From NCBI RefSeq assembly GCF_040183065.1, contig NC_091119.1, positions 201,581,043 through 201,645,042 on the forward strand: a stretch of 64,000 nucleotides of DNA. The letters run 5' to 3'. Position numbers and translations under genes: made by a program. The notes beneath the pieces are model-generated. The model did not search any database. It saw only the letters and a program-made list of their open reading frames with translations, and had not been told where the DNA came from. The stretch is from Periplaneta americana. Lineage: Eukaryota; Arthropoda; Insecta; Blattodea; Blattidae. Below are positions 23,818 to 34,187 of the stretch, piece after piece. How positions within the stretch are numbered: the first letter of the stretch is position 1; every line of letters starts with the position of its first letter.

Positions 23818-24956
23818 GAGCTATTCCATCTCAAATCGACCGAAATGTAGAGAAAATTGACCTTACAATTTCTAAATACAATGAAACTTTTTTTGTACGT
23901 AGAGAACTGTGATACAATGCTTTGTGCAAAGTTTGAGGCATCAGAACTTCATAGTGTTTAAATTAAAAATATTTAAATTTATCGTATTTTCATAAAATTA
24001 GCAACTTTAAACTGTTGTAGCTCCGAAACCCTTTCACCCAATGATCAAAATCATGGTTTATTTTGATGCTGAGAAATTAAAGTTTATATTGGCATGTAAA
24101 CAGTTTTTCTTACTTTTTATGGAAATGGAGAAATTTAGATTTTTCCTCATTAAGACGCCTTTGCCAAGGAAAAAATATTTAAAAAATATGTAGTTAAATT
24201 CCGCATTGAAAGTACAAATAAACACATTTTTACTGATGGTATGTTGATAAGAAAGTATTGAAAATATCAAATAAAGAAAATAAATAGTACGCGCGTGAAC
24301 TAACAAGCTGACTGTGAGGCGGGAGCTAACCGAGACAAGCAAGGCCAGGAGACAAACACGTGATGTTTCGTCTAGTAGCGCATAGCTGGCCTAGCTTTAT
24401 CACAAATTTTCATAAACACAGGAGTAAAATTACGCCCAACGCTCGCTTATCTTCAGCTCTCGGCCAGTGCGTGCGGTACTGCGCCGTTCAAGTCCAGGCG
24501 TGTGAAAATAATTTATTTAATACCCTCGAAACTTATTGCCGTACCTCTAAGCAAATAATGCCGAATGCCTCTTAATAATGCAAGGTCTTTTTCTCAATAT
24601 TTTTTTACATTTTCACAAATTGGCAAAAAGCCTAAAAGTAAGTAAAATCAGATTATCTGTCTCTCTGTGTAGAATAAAAATAAGGATTACTTCTTATCAT
24701 GACCTACCAAATGTCAGCTTCAAAATGAGCTCCCGTTCAATGTTCTGCAGTAAATGGTTCCAGAGTTCTGAACGCTGGAAGAGGCTTGTTTTTATAAAAT
24801 ACGCTAAATTTGTCGCTCAATAATAAGAAAACCGTTTGACTTTCGATAGTATATTTTTGAAAATGCACTGTCCTCAGCACCTTGTATAAATAGGGAAAAA
24901 ATTAGAGTATAAAAAATGCGAGGTTTTTTACTGATCGATTTCATATGGAATAGCCC
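23818..24956. mobile_element. TIR element flanked by GTAC (possibly Sola-like), non-coding
   Basis: The ends are GAGCTATTCCATCTCAAATC and, reversed, GGGCTATTCCATATGAAATC, with a few mismatches. GTAC flanks both sides (23814-23817, 24957-24960). A 4-bp duplication is a feature of the Sola superfamily, but GTAC could also be part of the ends. The body is AT-rich without a transposase. Confidence 0.65.
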
Positions 24957-24960
24957 GTAC

Positions 24961-25130
24961 GGAGCAGACTTTATTGACGTGACGTCATGTATGTCCCGTG
25001 CCACTGGGAACACTTGCATCTTCTTTGTGCTGCAGTTGACGTTTTATTCATGATTCAAAACTAGACCACTCAGATTGTTGAAAATGCATTCTAGTGTTAA
25101 ATACTGGTGTTAACGATTATCTTTCCTACG
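24961..25130. other. Unassigned spacer
   Basis: Contains TGACGTGACGTCATG; no gene. Confidence 0.35.
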
Positions 25131-25670
25131 AGGGTAATTTCATAAATAATGCACAGGTTGGCAAAACTGTGAAGTGGGTTCAGTTGCAGTTGGATGATTG
25201 AGGAAGAAGCACGTGTGTTCGTTTCGTCCGTAGTATTCTGTGTGTTTAGGTAACGAGAGCTAGAAATGGAGCCTGCACGTGTCTCGAGTACTGTGACGAT
25301 TGAAGATCAAAGATCGAATCTTTATGTGGCAAAACCTCACAGAAATCCACAGCAGAACGTAGTTTGTGGTGAGCTTATAATGGACCGTAGTACATTTTCT
25401 CATTGGGCTACTCGTTTTCGGGTCAGCTTACACGATGATGCAAGACCAGGAAGGCCGAAAAAATCAACACATGAACAAAGTGTGAAACTCGTGGCACATG
25501 CTTTTCAAGAAGATCGTTGGGCGACATGTGAGGAACTTTCAGAAGCTACGAGGATTTCACCAAATTCAGTATTCCGTATTTTGACGAAGAATTCGGAGAA
25601 GAGAAAAATTTCTTCGCGATGGGTCCATTACTGCTTGACTGGTGAACAGAAAACAAATAAAACAAATAGT
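25131..25670 (+). mobile_element. Mariner-like transposon, N-terminal half (copy A)
   Basis: The left end, ACGAGGGTAATTTCATAAAT, resembles mariner terminal repeats. A 149-codon frame (25266-25715) begins MEPARVSSTVTIEDQRSNL, and its middle shows RPGRPKKSTHEQSVKLVA, ATCEELSEATRISPNSVFRI and KISSRWVHYCLTGEQK. That is the second helix-turn-helix and linker of mariner transposases. The DDD catalytic domain is absent: after EQK the sequence switches to LINE-derived DNA. Copies B (29370-29790) and C (44060-44360) share its 5' region. Confidence 0.82.
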
Positions 25671-25710
25671 ATAGGTTTTTTCAGTCAAATCACTTATCAT
25701 AGGTACATAT
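25671..25710 (+). mobile_element. LINE C-terminal scrap fused to mariner (copy A)
   Basis: ATAGGTTTTTTCAGTCAAAT and the following bases are shared with 29307-29370 on the minus strand. There they continue into a CR1-like LINE C-terminus (YVEPLCYLYLKDLKNNEKRF). The scrap resumes after the solo LTR at 26476-26497. Confidence 0.75.
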
Positions 25711-26475
25711 TGTGACAGCGACGTGAGAATCGAACTCACGACCAGCGTCCCGCAAGAAAGCAGATCGCGCGGAGCACGGGGGGACGGCGCGCGGCAAGGG
25801 GCCTACACGCGAAGGGAGGCTGCGCGCGCAGCTGCTACTTATCGCAGTGAATGGGAAACGGACGTTCCCGACCCTTCGAGAAATCCGTCGAAGTGGAGAT
25901 ATCGAGATAATTCTCTACACACCTGTAGAAATTTCTCGCAACTATGATTTTGCTATAAAAGAAGAAGCGCCAGCGAACTAGAGCAGAGTTTTCAGTTATT
26001 CAGTCAGTGAGTAAGCCAGAGCAAGCAAGCCAGCCGGAGTTCGACTCGAGTGTGCGTCCGCATCTGCGTCAGCATCCGAAGGCCTGAGTTCGAGTGCAGT
26101 GGACCGCAGTTGGAGGGACCTGAGTTCGAGTGCAGTGGCCGCAGTTGGAGGGACCCGAGTTCGAGTACAGTGAACTGTCTCTGAAGGTCTGTGGTTCGAG
26201 ATACTGTGAACTCGAGTGACTGAGATAGAAGAACTGTGAACTGAGAACTGATAGTTCTGATTTGTAAATAGTGCTTTGTAAATATTAGTTAAGATTAACA
26301 GTTCATTGTTGTTCGTACTAGTCCAAGTAAATTGTCATTGTCGTCGGTGGAGTGCTATAACGAATACTGTGTTAAATGAAAATCCAATTGTTGACGAGAG
26401 CGTTTAAGGCGAATTGTAGAAAGGAATTATTGTTGTGGCGAATAAATTACATTGTTGTTACTAATAAAATTCACA
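25711..26475 (+). mobile_element. Solo LTR of an LTR retrotransposon
   Basis: 765 bp bounded by TGTGACAGCG and TTCACA and flanked by the 4-bp duplication ATAT (25707-25710, 26476-26479). The related sequence at 29300-29330 keeps the empty site GTACATATGTTGAACC. Internal signals are TATAAAAG (25954-25961), initiator-like TCAGTT about 30 bp downstream, a 35-bp motif repeated at about 26087-26160 (GAGTTCGAGTGCAGTGG), and AATAAA at 26441. The 4-bp duplication and TG...CA ends fit a Gypsy-type element. Internal genes were lost by LTR-LTR recombination. Confidence 0.88.
25954..26005 (+). promoter_or_regulatory. LTR core promoter: TATA box and initiator
   Basis: TATAAAAG is followed at about 35 bp by TTCAGTTATTCAGTCAGT, which matches the arthropod initiator TCAGTY. 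This is the expected U3/R boundary of the LTR. Confidence 0.65.
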
Positions 26476-27144
26476 ATATGTTGAACCTTTATGTTAATAC
26501 ATGAAGTGGTATTTACAAGTTCAGACGAACGTTTTCACCATTAACTATGGCATCTTCAGGTCACAATAAAAGAATTACAAAAAAAAACACATAATGAACA
26601 CTTAAAATTCAGATAATCACAATCGTTAAAAAGATAAAAATATTTTAAACAGGTGTGGTATGCAATCAAACCTATGCCATTAGAATTACATGTAGCATAA
26701 AGTAAACATCATGAAGACAAGGAATGAGCAAAAATCACTATAGTAACCGATACGTGTACAAAAAATTAGGATGAAGGCATAACATTCTTGAAATTCATAT
26801 AGATGCAGTTCACAAAATGATGAAAACATGCTACAGTAGTAGCCCTGTAACGTATAAAGGGGTAATGTCAGAATTTTTTTAAATTATGGAATTAATATGG
26901 GACTGTAAATTTTGAGGTCAAGGTTAACGTTATTTACAAGACTCACGTCAGCCTCTCTTCAACCATCTTGGTTATAATTTCAAACTCCCATAAACAGCAC
27001 CACGGTGACCGACTACTGTAGCATGTTTTCATCATTTTATGAACTGCACCTATATGAATTTCAAGAATGTTATGTCTTGCAAATCAAGATTTTCAGGTAT
27101 AACTCCCTGTAAAGTTGATTTGAATAATTTCGAGGGAAAAATTG

Positions 27145-27216
27145 TTCCGGAGCCGGGTATCGAACCCGGGACCTTTGGTTTAACGTACCAACGCTCTACC
27201 ACTGAGCTACTCGGGA
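27145..27216 (-). other. tRNA-like cloverleaf, unit 1
   Basis: It folds as TCCCGAG/CTCCGGA (one mismatch), D-arm GCTC-AGTGGTA-GAGC, anticodon arm TTGGT-ACGTTAA-ACCAA and T-arm CCGGG-TTCGATA-CCCGG. The loop centre reads GTT (Asn-like), but position 33 is C instead of T. The A box (TAGCTCAGTGG) and B box (GGTTCGATACC) are intact. It is more likely a SINE head than a working tRNA gene. Confidence 0.6.
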
Positions 27217-27430
27217 ACTCTAACCGACACCGATCCAATTTTTCCTTCTATATCCACAGACCTCAAAGTGGGCTGACAACCGTCAAGCAACCAACTTCGT
27301 GTGCACACTAACTCCGTGTGACTTAAATTGTGGTTTTCTGTTAACGAACAGTGACGTGTATTATGGAAATCAAGATTTTCAGGTATAACTCCCTGTAAAG
27401 TTGATTTGAATAATTTCGAGGGAAAAATTG

Positions 27431-27502
27431 TTCCGGAGCCGGGTATCGAACCCGGGACCTTTGGTTTAACGTACCAACGCTCTACCACTGAGCTACTCGG
27501 GA
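27431..27502 (-). other. tRNA-like cloverleaf, unit 2
   Basis: Same sequence as unit 1 in all arms, 286 bp downstream. Confidence 0.6.
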
Positions 27503-27839
27503 ACTCTAACCGACACCGATCCAATTTTTCCCTCTATATCCACAGACCTCAAAGTGGGCTGACAACCGTCAAGCAACCAACTTCGAGTGCACACTAACTC
27601 CGTGTGACTTAAATTGTGGTTATGTCTTCATCCTAATTTTTTGTACATGTATCAGTTAGTATAGTGATTTTTGCTCATTCCTTGTCTTCATGATGTTTAC
27701 TTTATGCTACATGTAATTCTAATGGCATAGGTTTGATTGCATACCGGACTGTTTAAAAAATTTTTATCTTTTTAACGATTGTGATTATCTGAATTTTAAG
27801 TGTTCATTATGTGTTTTTTTTTAATTCTTTTATTGTGAC

Positions 27840-27875
27840 CTGAAGATGCCATAGTTAATGGTGAAAACGTTCGTC
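27840..27875 (+). ncRNA. Hammerhead-like motif in the foldback arm (tentative)
   Basis: CTGAAGA is followed by a stem GCCAT/ATGGT and then GAAAACG-TT-CGTC, which resembles the hammerhead core CUGANGA, helix II, GAAA, helix III and GUC. The fit is not exact: there is an unpaired T before helix II and one extra A. A mirrored copy is at 26524-26559 on the minus strand. Activity is doubtful. Confidence 0.3.
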
Positions 27876-27900
27876 TAAACTTGTAAATACCACTTCTTGT

Positions 27901-27985
27901 ATTCATTCATTCATTCATTCATTCATTCATTCATTCATTCATTCATTCATTCATTCATTCATTCATTCATTCAATCATTCATTTA
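27901..27985. repeat. (ATTC)n microsatellite, LINE tail
   Basis: About 20 ATTC units form the GAAT-type 3' tail of the minus-strand LINE that follows. Confidence 0.95.
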
Positions 27986-29345
27986 TTTTATTCCATAGAT
28001 CTTACATGAGCAATGAAGCTTTAAGATGTGGAACATGTCAACATTTTACAATATTACAATTACAATTTTTACAAATTTTTATAGTTTTACAATTTAGTAA
28101 TTTTCTACAATTTTTACAATTTTGTACAATTTTTTTACATTTTGGCGAGATGTAGTGAGATGAGATGAGGTCCGAGGATTCGCCAAAATATTACCCGACA
28201 ATTGCCTTTTCGGTGGGGGAAACCTCAGAAAAACCCAACCAGGTAATCAAATCAAAGGGGGTAATCAAATCAAAGGGGTTGATGCCAAGGACTCGCCATA
28301 GACCATCCGGCTTCAGTCCCACGGCTGGGGAAAACCTCCGAAGAAACCAAAGTCCAAAGGGGGATCCAACCCAAGCCCGAACGCAGCTCCGGATCAGCGG
28401 CCCGGCGAATCTGCCGACTGAGCTACATCGATGGCTCTACTAAAAGTATACAATACATAGCCAATCAGATTATTAAATTTACAAACGCAAACGATCATTC
28501 ATAAGTTGAGCTATATGTATAATACAAAACAATTTAATTAAATTTAAGGCATAAACAATTCAACCAGTTGTGATATACAGAAATTGATAATACATATCAT
28601 GCAAACTACTTCAAATTACAAACACAAACAATATCAGTAGAGCTATATAGATTACTATTCAATTTAAAGCATATACAATTCATCGGCCAAAACTATACAA
28701 ATATGTACAATACAAAGTAGCATACTTTCATTAAGCTATACAAATTTGTGCAATTAATATCAAGTAGATTAATTCAATTTATAATCATAAACAATTCATC
28801 AGTTGAGCTATACATATTACCATTCAATTTACAGTAGGTCTATATACAATTCCTCAGTAGAGCTACACAGACTAGTAATCATTTTAAGAACATATACAAT
28901 TCATCAGCCAAACTATACAAACATATAAAATCAATTTAGTTCAATTTACAAACTTATTTTCGTTAAGCTATACAATTCATATGAAGTAGATTAATTCAAT
29001 TTATAAGCTTAAACAATTCATCAGTTGACCTATACAGTATACTATTCAATTTACAGTACATACAATTCATCAGTTATGCTAAACAAAAAATACAATACAT
29101 AGTAAACAGATTAAGTCAATATAAAAACATATTTTAGTTGAGCTATATAAAATTGTACATGTCATTTAAGTAGAATAATTCAATTCACAAGCATAAACTA
29201 TTCATCAATTGTGTAGAAGGTATGAGTATGTAGAAATTTGGTTAATTCTTTTCTGAACCTTTTCTCGTTGTTCTTCAAATCTTTAAGATAAAGATAACAT
29301 AAAGGTTCAACATATGTACGTATGATAAGTGATTTGACTGAAAAA
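27986..29345 (-). mobile_element. CR1-like LINE 3' region with repeated 3' UTR, hosting a SINE
   Basis: Minus-strand coding remains at 29220-29330 read YVEPLCYLYLKDLKNNEKRF and RKELTKFLHTHTFYTIDE before a stop. This is the 'fYti-E' C-terminus seen in CR1/L2-type LINEs. The 3' UTR (28440-29215) is a degenerate tandem array of about 100-bp units with ATTCATCAGTTGAGCTATA. It is interrupted by the SINE at 28143-28437 and ends in the (GAAT)n tail. Confidence 0.75.
28143..28437 (-). mobile_element. tRNA-derived SINE in the LINE 3' UTR
   Basis: On the minus strand it begins GCCATCGATGTAGCTCAGTC (A box) and continues through the CGGAGCTGCGTTCGGGC region to GGCGAATCCTCGGACCTCAT. AATCAAATCAAAGGGG is duplicated at about 28245. 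The usual GCGTCGTTAAATAACC tail is missing and no target duplication is visible. Confidence 0.8.
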
Positions 29346-29369
29346 ACCTATACTATTTGTTTGATACTA

Positions 29370-29790
29370 CACTTATCGGACCCAACATGCCTTTAAAATT
29401 GCTGAACAGAAACTGAAACGCCTAGACATCGCAAACTTCCTGACAGGACCATCACAAAACGAGTAGCCCAACGAGAAACTCTATTACGGTCCAGCGTAAG
29501 TTCACCACAAACTCCACTCAAAGCATTGTGAAGTGTGGATTTCTGTGGGGAGGAGGGAGTTTTGTCACGTAAAGATTCTATCTTTGGTATTCAATCGTCA
29601 CAGTACTCGAGACACGTGCAGGCTCCATTTCTAGCTCTCGTTACCAAAACACAGAGTATCCTATGGTCGAAACGAACACACCTGCTTCTTCCTCAATCCT
29701 TCAATTGCAACTGACGTAATTTTTGATTGGTGTTGCGTCATCCATTTCACATTTCTACCAATCTGTACATTATTTTATGGAATGACTGTC
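29370..29790 (-). mobile_element. Mariner-like fragment (copy B), inverted relative to copy A
   Basis: The reverse complement reads from a mariner-like end (GACAGTCATTCCATAAAATA) through ATGGAGCCTGCACGTGTCTC and GTGGTGAACTTACGCTGGAC. It then diverges and joins the LINE scrap at ACAAATAGTATAGG, as copy A does. The coding frame is broken by insertions near 29545-29590. Confidence 0.78.
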
Positions 29791-30101
29791 GTATAATTTA
29801 AATTATTTGTTTAGTTATTTAATTGGACTTATTTTTACCGGCAGAGTAAAGCCATAACGTTACGAACAACAGTGGGATATCTTGCAAAAATCATATTTTA
29901 AATATTGAGGATAAGAATTGCTATTGAACAAATCGAGTGCAATGTGTAATCAAAGTTTCTTGTTGTTTCAGCTTCATATTAAATCAAAAGTTTGTTTACA
30001 CATGCACTCGATGTTCAATAGCAATTTTATCCTCATTTTTTTAAATATGATTTTTGAAGATATCCCACTGTTGTTCTGAGGTAACGATAAGGCCTCCTCT
30101 T
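29791..30101. other. Unassigned interval with an inverted pair
   Basis: Segments near 29880-29960 and 29990-30080 are inverted relatives of each other (AGTGGGATATCTTGCAAAAATC and GATTTTTGAAGATATCCCAC pair), forming a foldback of about 200 bp. It may be a small MITE. Confidence 0.55.
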
Positions 30102-30114
30102 CTACTCAAACAGT

Positions 30115-31491
30115 TACTTACTTACTTACTTACAAATGGCTTTTAAGGAACCCGAAGGTTCATTGCCGCCCTCACATAAGCCCGCCAGCGGTCCCTATCC
30201 TGAGCAAGATTAATCCAGTCTCTATCATCATACCCCACCTCCCTCAAATCCATTTTAATATTATCCTCCCATCTACGTCTCGGCCTCCCTAAAGGTCTTT
30301 TTCCCTCCGGTCTCCCAACTAACACTCTATATGCATTTCTGGATTCGCCCATACGTGCTACATGCCCTGCCCATCTCAAACGTCTGGATTTAATGTTCCT
30401 AATTATGTCAGGTGAAGGATACAATGCGTGCAGTTCTGTGTTGTGTAACTTTCTCCATTCTCCTGTAACTTCATCCCGCTTAGCCCCAAATATTTTCCTA
30501 AGCACCTTATTCTCAAACACCCTGAACCTATGTTCCTCTCTCAGAGTGAGAGTCCAAGTTTCACAACCATACAGAAGAACCGGTAATATAACTGTTTTAT
30601 AAATTCTAACTTTCAGATTTTTGGACAGCAGACTGGATGATAAGAGCTTCTCAACCGAATAATAACACGCATTTCCCATATTTATTCTGCGTTTAATTTC
30701 CTCCCGAGTGTCATTTATATTTGTTACTGTTGCTCCAAGATATTTGAATTTTTCCACCTCTTCGAAGGATAAATCTCCAATTTTTATATTTCCATTTCGT
30801 ACAATATTCTGGTCACGAGACATAATCATATACTTTGTCTTTTCGGGATTTACTTCCAAACCGATCGCTCTACTTGCTTTAAATAAAATTTCCGTGTTTT
30901 CCCTAATCGTTTGTGTATTTTCTCCTAATATATTCACGTCATCCGCATAGACAAGAAGCTGATGTAACCCGTTCAATTCCAAACCCTGCCTGTTATCCTG
31001 AACTTTCCTAATGGCATATTCTAGCGCGAAGTTAAAAAGTAAAGGTGATAGTGCATCTCCCTGCTTTAGCCCGCAGTGAATTGGAAAAGCATCAGATAGA
31101 AACTGACCTATACGGACTCTGCTGTATGTTTCACTGAGACACATTTTAATTAATCGAACTAGTTTCTTGGGAATACCAAATTCAATAAGAATATCATATA
31201 ATACTTCCCTCTTAACCGAGTCATATGCCTTTTTGAAAGCTATGAATAACTGATGTACTGTACCCTTATACTCCCATTCTTTCTCCATTATCTGTCGAAT
31301 ACAAAAAATCTGATCAATAGTCGATCTATTACGCCGAAAACCGCACTGATGATCCCCAATAATTTCATCTACGTACGGAGTTAATCTTCTCAAAAGAATA
31401 TTGGACAAAATTTTGTACGACGTCAACAAAAGTGATATTCCTCGAAAGTTACCACAGTTGGTATTGTCCCCCTTTTTAAAAATAGGTACAA
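30115..31491 (-). mobile_element. 5'-truncated LINE with reverse transcriptase, 13-bp target duplication
   Basis: This is the best preserved LINE here. The minus frame runs 31429-30143 (428 codons) and reads back to about 31489 as [19 protein letters not shown]. It contains [19 protein letters not shown], motif A region [12 protein letters not shown], motif [20 protein letters not shown], motif [13 protein letters not shown] and [10 protein letters not shown]. The C-terminal [20 protein letters not shown] to AAMNLRVP module follows. Motif A has Ala where the catalytic Asp should be. CTACTCAAACAGT is duplicated at 30102-30114 and 31492-31504. The endonuclease half was lost by 5' truncation. 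An RTE- or CR1-like clade is plausible. Confidence 0.93.
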
Positions 31492-31504
31492 CTACTCAAA
31501 CAGT

Positions 31505-32118
31505 AGTCTATAAAAACACGTAGCAAACACAAATAAGAGCAATACAGAAAACAAAGCAAGCGTCGGGTCACTTACTTCATGCAAGCACTTCTTTCATTTA
31601 AAAATCTCCAGTAATACTAATCTTATAACCTCCTGAGACAAAGTACTGTCTCTAGCGATCACATTGTGACACTTCTGAACTCTAGTTTGTTGCCGTCACG
31701 TCTGAATTATGAACGAATCTTGCAGGTGAGTGAGGTGTGATAAAAACTAGAGAACTGGAGGCGAGATTCGAGCTGCACCCGCCCACGTAGCGTTCCACTC
31801 GCTACTGTCCTTGTTTCACACCACGCCGAGGGCAGGGTTTCTAAAAACCAACGATTTGCTTTCTTGTGTTCTTTCCTTACCGTACTTCTCTGATCCAGTT
31901 ACTGTGTGCTAACTAAGCATTATGTTTTGCAGGATTTCAGTAACCATTATTTTGTTCGCATTCTGCACAACAACCCCAAAATTTAACTAAAACTTAGTTT
32001 AAAATGTTATTTTAGACAGACATTCATAAAGGTAGATCTTTTAACACTGGCAAACGTGTTAAATTGACTACTGTACGGTAGCGTGCGAAAAGTAGCCTTC
32101 TTTTATCACTAGTGATGT
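31505..32118. other. Unassigned interval, partly GC-richer
   Basis: 31640-31850 has a more balanced base composition than its surroundings (for example GCACCCGCCCACGTAGCG) but no supported frame or splice structure. Confidence 0.35.
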
Positions 32119-32856
32119 TAGTAATATGCGTTACAAGAGCGGTATGTTCAAGTTTTCATGTTCGAGGAAAAGTTTGAAAAAGCGATACGTAGTTGAGCTT
32201 TTTTAATTTCCGATAATTGAAAGAAAACATGCCGCTCGTGTATCGTACATTATTTTGTGCGAAGATCATTTATTACATACCTGAAAGAGGAATTTCTAAT
32301 TAGCTGCAATGAAATCTCCATCTTCGTTTCTGTTCAATGACGGCAAATTTGCAAAACAAAAATATCTATCTTCAACATTGTTGCTTTAAAATGTTTTCTG
32401 TGTTTACTATACCCCAGCAGGCCGTGATATACGTCTGTCTTTTTTTTCTCCTAGTTTATAAATGCGAACTTAAAACAAACGGTAAGGTTATGTAATGATT
32501 CATTTTTCATTTTAATATTTTAACATTATTATTTATATAACATATTGCAGTAATAACATCGGCAAGTTTGTTGATTTTTTCACTTAATTTTTGCAAATAT
32601 TTAAAAACAATAATTAACAGTGCAATTTAGGTGAAATTGCACTGGTAAGTTTCCAGTTTATAATTATTACTATATTGAACGTCTCTAAAAATAATATGTT
32701 AAAAGCATAAAGCAGTAAAATCAATATGTCACTTATGCGGTAAGAAGAGGGAAATTGTTATGTGTGTTAGGTTGGGAATACTGAATGTGGAATTTTAGAC
32801 TTTCCGCGGATTGGTTTTGTGCCGAAACCAAGCAAATACGCACGATCTCGCACAAA
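32119..32856 (-). mobile_element. Unclassified 0.8-kb interspersed repeat, copy 2
   Basis: Reverse orientation of the repeat at 7184-7987. It lacks an internal stretch of about 65 bp (around the GGAATGCAATAAGTTTCGTG segment) and has more substitutions than the other copies. Confidence 0.8.
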
Positions 32857-32983
32857 AGTATTTTCAACACTGATTTTCAACTGTTTGCTCCGATTGTTAG
32901 GTGTTTCCCCACCAGATTAATATGGCAGTAATTACAACCGATCAAGAAAGCTGTTCAAACAATGCCAGATCTACTTTTAAAAA

Positions 32984-33035
<52 letters not shown>

Positions 33036-33389
33036 GTTAAGATATGTATAGATATTAAGTAAATTACTTCAGTAAATATTTTATTGGCAAGCAGAAATTC
33101 TCTTCTTTAAAATATATCAGTAATAAATACATTGTCACTGTCATATGGTATATCATATTGCTTCCTTGGTTTTGCTGGTGATAATACGAATATTAGTCTC
33201 TGTGGTGCTTCTTTTGTTTATTCCTGTTCACTTTCAGAATTATATCCAGCCATAATGTTTAATAAATTTACCGCAAGAGATGGTATTCATCGCGGTACCA
33301 GTCATGTGTATCAGTACTGTAAAAGGCAGTTCATAAATTTGGAGCTAGGTGGTGGTATGTCCAGTTATTTCAAGTAAAATTGTATGTAA
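32857..33389. other. Spacer between two repeat copies, with poly-T
   Basis: An uninterrupted run of about 47 T lies at 32988-33034. An 81-codon frame at 33132-33377 is unrecognised. Confidence 0.5.
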
Positions 33390-34187
33390 TAGTAATATAC
33401 GTTACAAGAGCGGTATGTTGACGTTTTCATGGTCGAGGAAAAGATTGAAAAAGCGAAACGTAGTTGAGCTTTTTTAATTTCCGAGAACATGAAAACAAAC
33501 ATACCGCTCGTGTATCGTACATTATTTTGTGCGAAGATCGTTTATTACATACCTGAAAGACGAATTTCTAATTAGTTGCAATGAAATCTCCATGTTGGTT
33601 TCTGTTTAATGACGGCAACTTCGGAAAACCAAAATATCTTTTTTCAACATTGTTGCTATAAAATGTTTTCTGTGTTTACTTTACTCCAGCAGGCCGTGAT
33701 ATACGTCTGTCTTTTTTTTCCCCCCCCCCCAGTCTATAAATGCGAACTTGAAACAAACGGTAAGGTTGTGTAATGATTTATTTTTCATTTTAATATTTTA
33801 ACAATATTATTTATATAACATATCGCAGTAATAACATCGGCATCTGGAATCTTGTTGATTTTTTCACGGCTTCCTTAATGTTACTTGTATCAGGAATGCA
33901 ATAAGTTTCGTGGACTAGTAGAGTTTACTTAATTTTTGCAAATATTTAAAAACAATAATTAACATTGCAATTTAGGTGAAATTGCAGTGGTAAGTTTCCA
34001 ATTTATAAAACGTCTTTAAAAATAATATGTTAAAAGCCTAAAGCAGTAAAATGAATGTCGCGCTTAAGCGGTAAGAAGAGGGAAATTGTTGTGTGTGTTA
34101 CGTTGGGAATACTGAATGTGGTATTTCACACTTACCGCGTATTGGTTCTGTGCGGAAAACAAGCAAATACGCACGATCTCGCACAAA
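33390..34187 (-). mobile_element. Unclassified 0.8-kb interspersed repeat, copy 3
   Basis: Full-length reverse-oriented copy, from TAGTAATATACGTTACAAGA to ACGATCTCGCACAAA. It is very close to copies 1 and 4, including the subterminal hairpin. Confidence 0.85.

Larger units (their letters stand above)
27079..27618 (-). mobile_element. Tandem pair of tRNA-like SINE units with 10-bp target duplication
   Basis: Two nearly identical units of about 252 bp, 286 bp apart, sit as one 540-bp insert in the right arm of the foldback. GTTATGTCTT is duplicated at 27069-27078 and 27619-27628, and the left arm shows the empty site. Each unit contains a complete minus-strand tRNA-like cloverleaf. They are joined by a short unique linker (TTTTCTGTTAACGAACAGTG). 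Confidence 0.88.
26498..27904. mobile_element. Foldback, Penelope-like repeat with inverted arms
   Basis: The left arm (26498-26842) is the reverse complement of the right arm (27012-27078 plus 27619-27904), about 345 bp each, around a 169-bp spacer. The right arm is interrupted by the tandem tRNA-like insert. Both arms contain the phrase CTGAAGATGCCATAGTTAAT ... GTGAAAACGTTCGTC, a pattern I associate with Penelope-like LTRs, which often sit in inverted arrangement. No protein domain is present. Family assignment is inference. Confidence 0.7.

Noticed and set aside
27145..27502. Two genuine tRNA-Asn genes
   Set aside because: The anticodon-loop centre GTT fits, but position 33 is C, the acceptor stem has a mismatch, and both lie in a mobile insert with a target duplication.
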